Of a stretch of 64,000 nt of DNA, positions 37,705-47,212 are shown piece by piece. The notes under the pieces were generated by a model, which ran no database searches, was not told the origin of the DNA, and was given only the letters and a program-made list of their open reading frames with translations. Every line of letters starts with the position of its first letter. Position 1 is the first letter of the stretch. The stretch is from Bacteroidales bacterium (GTDB lineage: Bacteria > Bacteroidota > Bacteroidia > Bacteroidales > UBA10428), in the NCBI GenBank assembly GCA_016926235.1, contig JAFGOZ010000390.1, forward strand, positions 101,602 to 165,601, written 5' to 3'. The position numbers were made by a program, and so were the translations under genes.

Positions 37705-40404
37705 TTGCGGTATACCTTCATCATAACCCTGGTTATTATAAATCTCTCTCTTGTAGATTTATTGTCTCAAACTGTTCTGGATAATCGGGTAAATATAAAT
37801 TATACGGGTTATAAACTAACTGATTTTTTCGATCAAATGGAAAAAGAATATTCCATCCGGTTTTATTTTAAGGAAGACTGGATTGAGGAGGCGGTTATTC
37901 CTAAAGTTAGTGATGGGGTAACAATACGTAGTATTTTGGAATATACTCTTGATTCGTATAAACTATCGCATATCGATTTACAGCAAAATAATATAATTCT
38001 TATTCCTGCTGATTATACTTATTTTATATCAAACGAGAAAGTGGATTTTATTTTGAGAATTGGGAATCCAGTGGAAAAGGGTAAATATATCCGGAATAAG
38101 ATTGAGGGATATGTTTATGATGGAAAAACAGGTGAGGCGCTCGTTGGGGTTACAGTGATAGATAAGAAAACCAACAGACAAACTCTTTCCGGGGAAAATG
38201 GCTATTACAGTTTGTCTCTTCCTGGAGGCATTACACAAATAGAATTTCAGTTTTTTGGTCTTGAAACAAAATGTATTGATGTTGAAGTGTTAAGCCATGG
38301 CAAGCTTGATATTGAACTTATGGAAGCGCCCATTTCGCTTAGTTCAGTAACTATTACTGCTGATGGTGGCAGGAATAATGTGGAAAGAACACAGATGGGA
38401 CTTGTATATATTGATATACGTAAGATAAATAAACTCCCTGCCCTGATGGGAGAAACAGATGTAATAAAAAGTATGACTTTAATGCCAGGGGTTAATACAT
38501 CGGGTGAAATATCTGCAGGCTTTCATGTTCGAGGGGGGAATGTCGACCAGAATTTGTTTTTGGTAAATGATGCTCCCGTATATTCCACATCTCATTTATT
38601 TGGAATGTTTAGTGCTCTTATTCCGGGTTCAGTAAGTGCAGTGAGTTTACATAAAGGTACACAGCCATCTAACTTTGGTACAAGAGCGAGTTCAGTTACT
38701 GAGATAAGGCTGAAAGATGCCGATACTTCCAAAATATCTGGCCGGGCCGGGATTGGTGCTATAAATAGTTCCCTTTTTTTGGAAGGTCCTGTCGTTAGAA
38801 ATTATTGTTCATTTTTGTTTGGGGCACGGACTACATATTCAAACTGGATGCTTAAAAAAATACCGGATATTGATATTCGAAAAAGCAAAGCCAACTTTTA
38901 TGATTTAATTTGTAAGCTGGATTTTAGGTTGAATAATAAAGCTCAATTGAACCTGTTTGGGTATGGAAGCAGTGATTATTTTATTTACTCAAATAAAATG
39001 GACTATGCATATGGATCCCTTGTAGGAGGTATCAGTTATAATCAATTTATTAATGACAGATTAACCTTGCATTCAGCTTTATCCTATTCTTCCTATAATA
39101 GTTCTGTCGGGTATTTTGAGAATATTTCTTCGGGATATTTATTAAATACCGGAATTGAACAGGTTAATGGTAGAATGGAATGGAGTCTGCATTTGCCATA
39201 TCATGGGTTAATGGCTGGAATAGAAGGTATTAATTACAAAATAAATCCCGGTGATCAGGAAAAATATAATGATAAATCTGATGCCCAAACCTTATCTCTT
39301 GAAAAGGAAAAGGCAATCGAAGCGGGAATTTTTATTCAGGATAATATAAAAGTGTCTGACCGGATTAGTTTATATGCTGGTATTCGATATTCTTGGTATT
39401 CCAAAATAGGAGAGGATTCTTCTTATATATATCAACCGAATGAACCCAAAAATGAAAGTTCGGTATTTGAAAGACGGATTTATGATAAAGGCGAATTAGT
39501 AAAACCATATAGTGGAATTGAACCGAGACTGGGATTAAGAATTGGAATTGATGAAACAAGTTCCATTAAGCTGGGATATAATATTACCCGCCAATACCAG
39601 CAATTAATTTCAAACTCAGTATCCACAACACCATTCGATTCATGGAAGTCTGCTGATGAAAATATTGAACCGGTCTTTAATATTCAGTATTCGCTTGGAT
39701 ATTTTAAAAACTTTCTGAATAACATTTTAGAAACTTCTGTTGAGGTGTATTACAAGACTTCTGAAAATGTGCTTGAGTATAAAAATGGAGCCATTTTAAC
39801 CATGAATCCTGCCATTGAAAGAGATGTTACAGCATGCTTTTCAAAATCGTATGGTTCGGAATTAATGATACGTAAGAACCTTGGAAAGCTATCCGGCTGG
39901 GTGAGTTATACATTATCTAAATCACTTATACAAACAGATAGCAGATTCCCGGAAGAAACTATTAACGATGGGGATTATTATCCTACATATAATGATTGTC
40001 TGCACGATTTTTCTGCTTCAATAAATTACCAGGTTACTCGAAGATGGACCTTTGGTTCTATTTTTTTATATGCTACGGGCCGGCCTGTTACCTATCCTGA
40101 ACAGCGCTATACAATACATAATGTGGAACTGGTTTATTATTCTGAACGTAATGCTTATAGATTACCGGCTTACCACCGCTTGGATGTTTCAACAACGTAT
40201 GAAGGATTTCTTAATAAATCCAGGAAAGTACATCCCAGTTTCACATTCTCAGTGTTCAATGTTTATGGGAGAAATAATGTGTATTCGGTATATTATAAAA
40301 AATCTGATCCTGCCTCTGCGAATAATTTCCGGAAATATGGATTATATAAACTGACAATTATCGGGGTGCCAATACCATCCTTTACATTCAACCTTGATTT
40401 TTAA
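37705..40404 (+). CDS. TonB-dependent outer-membrane receptor with STN-like domain (TTG start)
   Basis: This 899-residue receptor imports a ligand across the outer membrane using TonB energy. In order: signal peptide (1-22, LLSQ), STN-like domain (~28-100; FDQMEKEYSIRFYFK), carboxypeptidase-regulatory domain (~134-210; GKTGEALVGVTVID), plug (~225-345; FHVRGGNVDQNLFLVND, FGTRASSVTEIRLKDAD) and barrel to the C-terminal VPIPSFTFNLDF. The start is TTG at 37705: an in-frame TAA lies 15 bp upstream and the first ATG would remove the signal peptide. It begins a four-gene set with a DUF4249 lipoprotein, an MG2/plug-like protein and a secreted protein. The STN-like domain raises the possibility of signalling to an anti-sigma factor, but no FecI/FecR pair is present. 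Confidence 0.92.
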   Translation: MRYTFIITLVIINLSLVDLLSQTVLDNRVNINYTGYKLTDFFDQMEKEYSIRFYFKEDWIEEAVIPKVSDGVTIRSILEYTLDSYKLSHIDLQQNNIILIPADYTYFISNEKVDFILRIGNPVEKGKYIRNKIEGYVYDGKTGEALVGVTVIDKKTNRQTLSGENGYYSLSLPGGITQIEFQFFGLETKCIDVEVLSHGKLDIELMEAPISLSSVTITADGGRNNVERTQMGLVYIDIRKINKLPALMGETDVIKSMTLMPGVNTSGEISAGFHVRGGNVDQNLFLVNDAPVYSTSHLFGMFSALIPGSVSAVSLHKGTQPSNFGTRASSVTEIRLKDADTSKISGRAGIGAINSSLFLEGPVVRNYCSFLFGARTTYSNWMLKKIPDIDIRKSKANFYDLICKLDFRLNNKAQLNLFGYGSSDYFIYSNKMDYAYGSLVGGISYNQFINDRLTLHSALSYSSYNSSVGYFENISSGYLLNTGIEQVNGRMEWSLHLPYHGLMAGIEGINYKINPGDQEKYNDKSDAQTLSLEKEKAIEAGIFIQDNIKVSDRISLYAGIRYSWYSKIGEDSSYIYQPNEPKNESSVFERRIYDKGELVKPYSGIEPRLGLRIGIDETSSIKLGYNITRQYQQLISNSVSTTPFDSWKSADENIEPVFNIQYSLGYFKNFLNNILETSVEVYYKTSENVLEYKNGAILTMNPAIERDVTACFSKSYGSELMIRKNLGKLSGWVSYTLSKSLIQTDSRFPEETINDGDYYPTYNDCLHDFSASINYQVTRRWTFGSIFLYATGRPVTYPEQRYTIHNVELVYYSERNAYRLPAYHRLDVSTTYEGFLNKSRKVHPSFTFSVFNVYGRNNVYSVYYKKSDPASANNFRKYGLYKLTIIGVPIPSFTFNLDF

Positions 40405-40405
40405 A

Positions 40406-41512
40406 ATGAGTAGATATATCAACATAATAGTTCTTTTTTTTCTGACAGTTAGCTGTGAAGAAATTTTTGTACCTGATATACCTGATCAACCAAACACTCT
40501 TGTAATCGAGGGATTAATTACCGATCAGGTTGGGAGGCATTTTGTGAAAATTTCAAGAGCTCTTGCTTATAATGATACATCAAATTTTGAAAATGTTAGT
40601 GGTTTCACTGTTTTAATCCAGGAAAGGGGAGGAGCCGTATATTTATTACACGAGTTTGATGATGGCTGGTATGCAACGGATTCATTAGTACAAGGCAAGC
40701 CAAATCATGATTATAGGGTAATTGCTACATCACCACAAGGCAGACAGTATATTTCATCTTTTGTTACATTGCTGTCTGCTGCTCCAGTCGATTCATTAAA
40801 TGGGGTTTACAAAACCAGATCAAGACTTGTATATCATGATGCTACGGGCTATGAAGAGGTTGTAAATGAAGGGATTGAAGTACAGAGTAATTCTGCTGTA
40901 ATAGATTGTACACCTTTTTATAGATATGAATATAATTTAATTATTCAAACCATGCAGGTTTATGCTACATATCCAATTCCTACCACATTCTTTATAGCCT
41001 CACCTTATAATTCCATTTCAACTTCCTTTGTGGCAATTGCAAATGCGAATTCTTTTGAGAATAAGCGAATAAGAGGGAAACCTATTTTGTTGTTTCTGAA
41101 TAGTTGGATGAATAATAAAATTGATATCCCCTTTGAATTTAATGATAATGGTGAAAGGATCTTTACAGATGAACAAATTGCTACTATAAGAGCAGGTATT
41201 ATTATCCGGGTAAACCAATTATCATTGGACAAGAAGGGATATGAGTTTTGGGAATCAGTATATAATCAGATAAATGTTACGGGTCAGTTGTTTGATCCTG
41301 TTGAGTCCCAAATTGTTGGTAATATACAATGTGCTGAAGATACTACTGAAAGAGTATTTGGGTATTTTGGAGCTTCATCTGTAAACTCGAGTGTACGATT
41401 TTTTGATTTTGATAATAATTATAACATAATTGCACGACCTGTTTCCATTTTTCCTGAACTGCCGGATACTTTTGTTGACAGGAGAAGGCCGGACTTTTGG
41501 ATAACTGAATGA
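40406..41512 (+). CDS. DUF4249 outer-membrane lipoprotein (TonB-receptor partner)
   Basis: DUF4249 proteins are lipoproteins nearly always encoded next to a TonB-dependent receptor and thought to act as accessory surface proteins, much like SusD partners. Here (368 aa) the lipobox is FFLTVSC (Cys17), followed by the typical opening PDIPDQPNTLVIEGLITDQ, KISRALAYNDT and YEFWESVYNQINVTGQLFDP. ATG 40406 starts one base after the receptor stop and gives the signal peptide directly. An in-frame TTG at 40394 adds four residues only. It overlaps the next gene by ATGA at 41509. The ligand is unknown. Confidence 0.9.
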   Translation: MSRYINIIVLFFLTVSCEEIFVPDIPDQPNTLVIEGLITDQVGRHFVKISRALAYNDTSNFENVSGFTVLIQERGGAVYLLHEFDDGWYATDSLVQGKPNHDYRVIATSPQGRQYISSFVTLLSAAPVDSLNGVYKTRSRLVYHDATGYEEVVNEGIEVQSNSAVIDCTPFYRYEYNLIIQTMQVYATYPIPTTFFIASPYNSISTSFVAIANANSFENKRIRGKPILLFLNSWMNNKIDIPFEFNDNGERIFTDEQIATIRAGIIIRVNQLSLDKKGYEFWESVYNQINVTGQLFDPVESQIVGNIQCAEDTTERVFGYFGASSVNSSVRFFDFDNNYNIIARPVSIFPELPDTFVDRRRPDFWITE

Positions 41513-43209
41513 TAAAGAGAATATTTTTTATATTATTTCTGTGTGGTAATATATTTTTGTCGATTACCATAGCTAAAGCATCAGATAATAATGTATACAT
41601 ACAAACTGACCGGTTTTGTTATGTGTCTGGAGATATAGCCTTTTTTAAGGTTTATATTCCAGAGTATGTCAATACAAAACGGGAACAGGCAATATGTATT
41701 GATTTGATTTCGTGTGAAGGAACCTTTATTTGTGGAGAACTGGTTAAGCTTACTAATGGAATGGCTTCAGGTTATTTTGAAATTCCGGATACATTGCCTA
41801 CAGGTAGTTATGACATACGTGCATATATGGGGCAATCTATAGATAGTATTGAGCCTGTAAGGTCAATTAAACATGTGTTTGTATCAAATCGTTTTGGTAA
41901 AGAAGGTGTTGTTTGGAAAGATTTAATTAACGATGAGATACTAAATTCCTCTATCCGAAAAACAATAAATAACCCGAATTGTGAGATACAAGTTAATAAG
42001 AAACTGTTTCATACAAGAGAAAAAGTAACTTTATCCATAACCTTCAACTCATCAATTCAATCCGATACATTATTTGCATCTTTAAGTATAAAACCTGTGT
42101 CCAATTTTGAAAAACGAGTTGGTGCGGCAAACGCTAATATATCCGGTTTAGATGATAATTCTGGTAATAACAGAGGAGTCGAAATTGGAAAGGGAGTGAA
42201 AGTAAGCGGACGTTTATTAAATCCGGATTTAAATATACCAATAAAGAAAGCAGTTGTTTTTCTTTCGTTTCAGGATACAGTGCTTCGCCTGCAATATGCA
42301 CTTTCAGACGATCAAGGTTATTTCTGCTTCTATACTGATGGGTATTATGATAGGCAGCTGGTAATTTTTTCAGCTTGTAATTATCCTTCTCTAAAACCAT
42401 TAGAAAAAGTAAAATTCGAAATTCATTCAAGTTTTATTGAGAAAGGATCTGTTAATAAAGGGGCATATCAACCATCTTTATGGTTAATTGATACATTAAA
42501 TATTTCTAAAGCCCTTGTATCTAAAGCATATAATATTAATTATGTAAAGAAGAAAACCATTCCTCTAAGGGATACATTTATGTATTGCCACAAGTTTTTT
42601 ACAGGAAAACTTACCGATCAGGTTAATCCTGACGATTATCTGACATTCTTTGATTTTACAGAATTATCAAGAGAGATATTGCCATTTGTAAGGTATAGGA
42701 AGACAGATGATGGCTATAAATTTTCCATAGTTGATCAAATAAATAATTTTTATAGAGATGATCCATTTGTTATAGTAGATGGCGTTCCCTTATTTGACCT
42801 AAGTAAGATTAACCAATTGGGCACAGAACAACTAAAACGCATAGATGTAAAAGGCCAGCCAAGGTTTTATGGAGATATTTTTATGAGCAACGGGATCGTT
42901 CTGATCTGGACAAAAAATGCAGATTTTTGGTCGCAGATTGAAACGGGGCCAATGCATAAAGAAGAACTTCAGTTTTTCCAAAAGCCTGCTATATTCTGTT
43001 TCCCTGATTACTCTATTCATTCCGATACCTATATTCCTGATTTCAGGCAAACCTTGTTTTGGAAGCCAGAAATTATAGTACCTAATAACAATAAAATTGA
43101 GATAGAATTTTATACCTCAGATGAAAAAGGCAATTTTGAAATAATTATGGAAGGAATAACAAGCAAAGGACAACAGATTTATGAATATGAAACTTTTACA
43201 GTAGAATAA
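41509..43209 (+). CDS. MG2-like / plug-like exported protein
   Basis: This 566-residue protein has a signal peptide (~1-24) and then an MG2-type sandwich (~28-125; NVYIQTDRFCYVSGDIAFFKV, PTGSYDIRAYM). It continues through a carboxypeptidase-regulatory/CnaB-like region (~225-300; ISGRLLNPDLNIPIK in form) and a plug-like segment (~422-470; PFVIVDGVPLFDLSKIN, LKRIDVKG, GIVLIWTKNADFW) and ends without any beta-barrel. It is translationally coupled to the DUF4249 gene (ATGA). This architecture occurs in Bacteroidota beside TonB receptors and may handle the same ligand or interact with the receptor. Its exact role is unknown. Confidence 0.8.
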   Translation: MIKRIFFILFLCGNIFLSITIAKASDNNVYIQTDRFCYVSGDIAFFKVYIPEYVNTKREQAICIDLISCEGTFICGELVKLTNGMASGYFEIPDTLPTGSYDIRAYMGQSIDSIEPVRSIKHVFVSNRFGKEGVVWKDLINDEILNSSIRKTINNPNCEIQVNKKLFHTREKVTLSITFNSSIQSDTLFASLSIKPVSNFEKRVGAANANISGLDDNSGNNRGVEIGKGVKVSGRLLNPDLNIPIKKAVVFLSFQDTVLRLQYALSDDQGYFCFYTDGYYDRQLVIFSACNYPSLKPLEKVKFEIHSSFIEKGSVNKGAYQPSLWLIDTLNISKALVSKAYNINYVKKKTIPLRDTFMYCHKFFTGKLTDQVNPDDYLTFFDFTELSREILPFVRYRKTDDGYKFSIVDQINNFYRDDPFVIVDGVPLFDLSKINQLGTEQLKRIDVKGQPRFYGDIFMSNGIVLIWTKNADFWSQIETGPMHKEELQFFQKPAIFCFPDYSIHSDTYIPDFRQTLFWKPEIIVPNNNKIEIEFYTSDEKGNFEIIMEGITSKGQQIYEYETFTVE

Positions 43210-43220
43210 ATATAACAGGA

Positions 43221-43904
43221 ATGAATAAGATAGTAGTATTTGTTTTTAGTGTCTTATTATCACTGGACATTTCAGCACAACAGGGATGTAATTCAGGGCC
43301 GTTGGCTCCTATTACCGGAGAGCATTTTCTACCATACTATTTTCAATATGAGGGAAATCCGTTTTTGAACAGTGACTGGACCTTGGGAAATTTGCGTTTG
43401 ATAAATGGAGATGTTTACACTAATTTAAAGCTAAACTATGATAGTTATAAGGGGAATCTACTTTATCTTAATAGTGCTTTGGAGAGGGTGGTCATTGTAG
43501 ATAATGATATAATTAGCGATTTTTGGATGAGAAATGTAAAAAATAATAGTGTTTTGCATGGTGTGCCGGCCTCTTACCTGGGAATTACCAAAACAAATGG
43601 CTTTGTTTTCCTTATGATAGATGATACAGTTTCGTTGTATATGAGGATTGATAAGAAAATTAGTCCAAATAGTTTTAGCTACAGGGAAGATAATAAACTG
43701 GGTATCTATTATGAAGAAAGACGTTATTTTTTTATTCTGAATTCAATACATTATGAAGTTCCAAAAAGAAGAAAGAAACTTGCGGAAAATTTTGCGGGGC
43801 ATGAGGAAGAAATTCTAAGATATATAAGGAGCAGGCATTTCTCACTTAGGGATGAGGCAAATCTTCGACAGGTTTTTACAGAAATAAACCTGTTAGAAAA
43901 ATAA
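43221..43904 (+). CDS. Secreted hypothetical protein of TonB-receptor operon
   Basis: This 227-residue protein carries a signal peptide (~1-19, DISAQ end). The mature domain includes GNLLYLNSALERVVIVDNDI and a later basic segment VPKRRKKLAENFAGHEEEI, then a helical C-terminus. No named family is recognised and no catalytic motif is visible. It follows the MG2/plug-like gene by 11 bp on the same strand, so it is probably the last gene of the TonB-receptor operon. A 203-bp gap separates it from the ABC ATPase gene. Confidence 0.75.
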   Translation: MNKIVVFVFSVLLSLDISAQQGCNSGPLAPITGEHFLPYYFQYEGNPFLNSDWTLGNLRLINGDVYTNLKLNYDSYKGNLLYLNSALERVVIVDNDIISDFWMRNVKNNSVLHGVPASYLGITKTNGFVFLMIDDTVSLYMRIDKKISPNSFSYREDNKLGIYYEERRYFFILNSIHYEVPKRRKKLAENFAGHEEEILRYIRSRHFSLRDEANLRQVFTEINLLEK

Positions 43905-44107
43905 AAGGACTAATTTTTGCAGGTTGATGGATGTATTGTATAAATTTTAAGCTCTTGAATACTGTCCGAATTCGAACCAGTTCAGAGCATAATCGTACAA
44001 ACAATTGATATAACCGGGGTAATAAATAATTAATTAATTAACTGTTTTTATGGAATATACAATTTTTGGTATAATTTATGTAAATATTAATCGGATAATA
44101 TTCTAAT

Positions 44108-44800
44108 ATGCTACTAAAGACTATCGATATAAGCAAAACCTTTAAAAATCACGAAATGGCAACGGAAGCATTAAGTATGGTTAATATACAGCTTGCTGAA
44201 GGCGAATTTGTTGCGGTGATGGGACCATCAGGATGCGGTAAATCAACGCTTTTGAATATTTTAGGATTGCTAGATAGCCCTACATCTGGTGAGTACTTTT
44301 TTAAGGGTGTGAAAACAAATAATTTATCTGAGAAAAAGCGAACATTGCTTAGGAAAGAAAATATGGGATTCGTGTTTCAGAGTTTTAATCTGATTGATGA
44401 TCTGACCGTATATGAAAATGTCGAACTTCCTTTGCTATATATGAAAATGGGTTCGAAAGAAAGAAAATTCAGAGTGTTAAATGCTCTCGAAAAACTTCAG
44501 ATGATGCATTGCAAAAAGTTTTATCCACAGCAGCTTTCGGGTGGGCAACAACAAAGGGTAGCTGTGGCAAGGGCTGTAATAACAAATCCTAAACTTTTAC
44601 TGGCAGATGAACCTACCGGGAATCTTGATTCGGTAAATGGTGAAGAGGTTATGAGTATTCTTACCGAGTTAAACCAGGGAGGTACCAGCATTATTATGGT
44701 TACACATAGTCCTTCATATGCCGAACGGGCAGGTCGTATTATTCACCTGTTTGATGGACATATTGTAACTGAGAATATTAAAAGTAAATTGGTGTGTTAA
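44108..44800 (+). CDS. ABC transporter ATP-binding protein (MacB/LolD type)
   Basis: This 230-residue cytoplasmic ATPase powers an ABC transporter. Walker A is GPSGCGKST (39-47), the Q-loop follows NMGFVFQSFN, the signature is LSGGQQQRVA (143-152), Walker B is LLLADEPT (163-170) and the H-loop His lies in MVTHSPSY. The motif GNLDS after Walker B is usual for the MacB/LolD/FtsE group. The odd point is that no permease gene is adjacent: next come a 91-aa protein and a TolC homologue. The permease may be encoded elsewhere, or the locus may be reduced by deletion. Confidence 0.93.
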   Translation: MLLKTIDISKTFKNHEMATEALSMVNIQLAEGEFVAVMGPSGCGKSTLLNILGLLDSPTSGEYFFKGVKTNNLSEKKRTLLRKENMGFVFQSFNLIDDLTVYENVELPLLYMKMGSKERKFRVLNALEKLQMMHCKKFYPQQLSGGQQQRVAVARAVITNPKLLLADEPTGNLDSVNGEEVMSILTELNQGGTSIIMVTHSPSYAERAGRIIHLFDGHIVTENIKSKLVC

Positions 44801-44839
44801 AATAGGAGATGATGTTTTACTAATTTTAAAGAAAGAAAA

Positions 44840-45115
44840 ATGAAAGATATCTGTTTACCGGTACCAGATTTTGCAGAAAATGAAGATGCTTTCATCACTG
44901 TGAAGGTAGGGGGGAAAGAGTATTTATATACGATAACTGCATTTAACTGGGAAACAAATCTGAGTGGTTTTTCTCGGGCAAATTCTGTTGAAAAGAATAT
45001 TTCTCACCTGAAAAAAGAAATTGAAAGCAAAGAGTATAACTGGGAGTTGTTGCAAATATTAACGCCATCAAAAGATGCAAAATATATAAGGGTTTTATTC
45101 CGAAAAAGGCAATAA
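44840..45115 (+). CDS. Small hypothetical protein between ABC ATPase and TolC
   Basis: This 91-residue protein has no signal peptide or membrane helix. It looks like a small alpha/beta protein with an N-terminal strand pair (DAFITVKVGGKEYLYTI), a helix (NISHLKKEIESKEYN) and a closing strand (KYIRVLFRKRQ). I do not recognise a family. It is 39 bp after the ABC ATPase and 52 bp before the TolC gene, and all three are in the same direction, which suggests they share a transcript. The coding call rests on codon pattern and position. Confidence 0.65.
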   Translation: MKDICLPVPDFAENEDAFITVKVGGKEYLYTITAFNWETNLSGFSRANSVEKNISHLKKEIESKEYNWELLQILTPSKDAKYIRVLFRKRQ

Positions 45116-45167
45116 TTTATAATTTTAACTGTTTTTTAAATGAATTACACGTAAAAACCTTTTTAAC

Positions 45168-46508
45168 ATGCTAAAAATCTATCGCTTACTACTTATCATT
45201 TTGGTTTTATACCTTGATATAAATACTACAAATGCCCAAAAGTTATGGACACTTGAAGATTGTATTAACTATGCATTGGAAAATAATATACAGGTAAAAA
45301 GACAAAAATTAGCCGCAGATGTTGCTGAAAACAATTTTCAGCAATCGAAGGCAGAGGTTTTGCCAAATCTAAATGCAGGAGCCGGTCATAGTTTTAATTA
45401 TGGTCGTTCTGTAGACCCGACTACTTACGAATATTCAAATGACAATTTTCAATCAGGGAATTTGGGAATTGAGTCAAGTGTTAATCTGTTTAATGGATTA
45501 CAAACTTATAATAATATTAAACGGAATGAATTCGACTTGATGAAGAACCTTGAAGATGTTGAGAAAATAAAGAACGATATTTCCCTGAATATTGCTACAG
45601 CGTATCTGCAGATATTGTTTAATAAAGAAATATTGGATATTGCATCTGCTCAAATGGAAGTAACATTACAACAGATTGAGAAGACACAAAAGCTTGTTCA
45701 GGTAGGTAATGTGGCAAAAAGTGAATTGTTGAATATTCAGGCACAAGCTGCAAGTGAAAAGGTAAATCTTATTGGGGCAAAGAATGATTTGGATATTTCG
45801 TATTTGACACTTACCCAACTGTTAGACCTGGATTCTGTTGGTGACTTTGCCATTGCTACTCCTGCAGATCTGGATGTTGACACACTAGAAATTTTATTAA
45901 CTATTGAAGAAACATATATTAATGCCCTTGAGAATTTACCACAAATACGGAGTGCAGAATATAAATTAAAGAGTTTTGAAAAATCGTTAAATATAGCTAA
46001 AGGACAATTATATCCTTCGCTTGGATTACGTGGTCAATATTATTCGAATTATACAAACCATACATATGGTGATGAACCATTACCAAGTTATAGACAACAG
46101 TTGGAGAATAATCAATATAAATATATTAACATTGGATTGTCAATTCCAATATTTAATCGTTACTCAGTTAAAACTTCTATTGATAATGCAAAAATAAATG
46201 TGCTTGATGCACAATTTGCACTTGAACAGGAAAAACAAATTTTATATAAAGAAATACAACAGGCACATGCTGACGCTTTTGCATCCCTCGAAAAATATAA
46301 ATCAAGTCGTGAAGCGGTTGTCTATAATGAAGAGTCATTTATGTATACAAGCCAGAAGTTCGAAGTTGGCCTGGTTAGTTCCATTGATTATAATATTGCT
46401 AAAAATAATTTTATGGTTGCTAAGTCGAAAATGTTGCAGGCTAAGTATGAATATATTTTTAAAACCAAAGTGCTTGATTTCTATACAGGGAAACCCCTTG
46501 TATTTTAG
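45168..46508 (+). CDS. TolC-family outer-membrane efflux protein
   Basis: TolC homologues form trimeric outer-membrane tunnels that pair with inner-membrane pumps. The 446-residue chain has a signal peptide (TTNAQ end, ~24) and two repeated OEP halves. The first half shows LEDCINYALENNIQVKRQ and the SLIN-like segment GIESSVNLFNGLQTYN. The second shows YINIGLSIPIFNRYSVKTSIDNA, followed by the long helices (YKSSREAVVYNEESFMYTSQKF; GLVSSIDYNIAKNNFM). There is no membrane-fusion protein gene here. Together with the ATPase it suggests an export system with its other parts missing from the locus. Confidence 0.92.
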   Translation: MLKIYRLLLIILVLYLDINTTNAQKLWTLEDCINYALENNIQVKRQKLAADVAENNFQQSKAEVLPNLNAGAGHSFNYGRSVDPTTYEYSNDNFQSGNLGIESSVNLFNGLQTYNNIKRNEFDLMKNLEDVEKIKNDISLNIATAYLQILFNKEILDIASAQMEVTLQQIEKTQKLVQVGNVAKSELLNIQAQAASEKVNLIGAKNDLDISYLTLTQLLDLDSVGDFAIATPADLDVDTLEILLTIEETYINALENLPQIRSAEYKLKSFEKSLNIAKGQLYPSLGLRGQYYSNYTNHTYGDEPLPSYRQQLENNQYKYINIGLSIPIFNRYSVKTSIDNAKINVLDAQFALEQEKQILYKEIQQAHADAFASLEKYKSSREAVVYNEESFMYTSQKFEVGLVSSIDYNIAKNNFMVAKSKMLQAKYEYIFKTKVLDFYTGKPLVF

Positions 46509-46614
46509 CTAAAGTCAGGATGTATTTATATTCGTTTTTTTCTTTCTTCTGAAATGTTTGATAATCCAAAAAAATCTAACATCTTAAAAGTATTTTTTAA
46601 GTGCTGGAAATTTT

Positions 46615-46622
46615 TATTTTTG
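46615..46622 (+). promoter_or_regulatory. Candidate -7 promoter box for the small OMP gene
   Basis: TATTTTTG is an exact TAnnTTTG match 26 bp before ATG 46648. The implied transcript start near 46629 lies after the alternative ATG at 46624, which favours 46648 as the start. No clean TTTG is seen at -33. Confidence 0.4.
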
Positions 46623-46647
46623 TATGCATAAACTAATAAGTCACTCT

Positions 46648-47184
46648 ATGAAGAAACTCATTTATGTTGTATTGCTGTGCTTAGGTATAAGCAGCTACGG
46701 TCAGGTTTTTAACACCGGAGAAACCTTAAAAAGAGGTAACTTTTCAATAGGTATTAACCCGGTTTATACGAATGATAATCTGGCTTTATTTCTACGTGGT
46801 GGTGCTGGTATTACATCAGGACTGGATCTTGCATTGAATTTTGGCTTTTTTGAAGGAGATGAATATGTTGGAGGGGACCTGGAATGGAAACTTCTTGGAG
46901 GAACACCAGATATTTCACTGGTAACTGGAGCTCATGTGCAAGGCGATTTCGGACTTGATGTGGGACTAAATATTTCAGTTGGCATAAAAGGCGGAGTTGA
47001 CTTCTTCTCGGGTCTTGATACTGATATAATGTTTTACGATAACGACACGGATCTGCTTTTATGGATTCCGGTTGGTGTAGAAATTGGTCTGAAAAAGAGC
47101 ATTGGCTTTATTCTTGAGGGTGATATACCAGTTACCGACCCTGCTTATGGGATATTTGGCGGTGGAGTGGCATTTTACTTTTAA
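46648..47184 (+). CDS. Small outer-membrane beta-barrel-like protein
   Basis: From ATG 46648 this 178-residue protein has a clean signal peptide (LGISSYGQ end) and then alternating polar/hydrophobic strands rich in Gly, Asp and aromatics (GNFSIGINPVY, GGAGITSGLDLALNFGFF, IPVGVEIGLKKSIGFILEGD), ending in aromatic GGGVAFYF. The terminal Phe and strand pattern point to an outer-membrane barrel of about eight strands. No named family is recognised. An upstream in-frame ATG at 46624 adds eight residues without improving the signal peptide. It is followed by a strong stem-loop shared with the convergent GNAT gene. Confidence 0.78.
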   Translation: MKKLIYVVLLCLGISSYGQVFNTGETLKRGNFSIGINPVYTNDNLALFLRGGAGITSGLDLALNFGFFEGDEYVGGDLEWKLLGGTPDISLVTGAHVQGDFGLDVGLNISVGIKGGVDFFSGLDTDIMFYDNDTDLLLWIPVGVEIGLKKSIGFILEGDIPVTDPAYGIFGGGVAFYF

Positions 47185-47212
47185 AAAGAATCCAGTTTAC
47201 TACTATATTAAA

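Noticed and set aside
43905..44107. Sequence resembling a tRNA T-arm (TTCGAACCAG at about 43970)
   Set aside because: No acceptor stem, D arm or anticodon arm can be folded around it; chance similarity.
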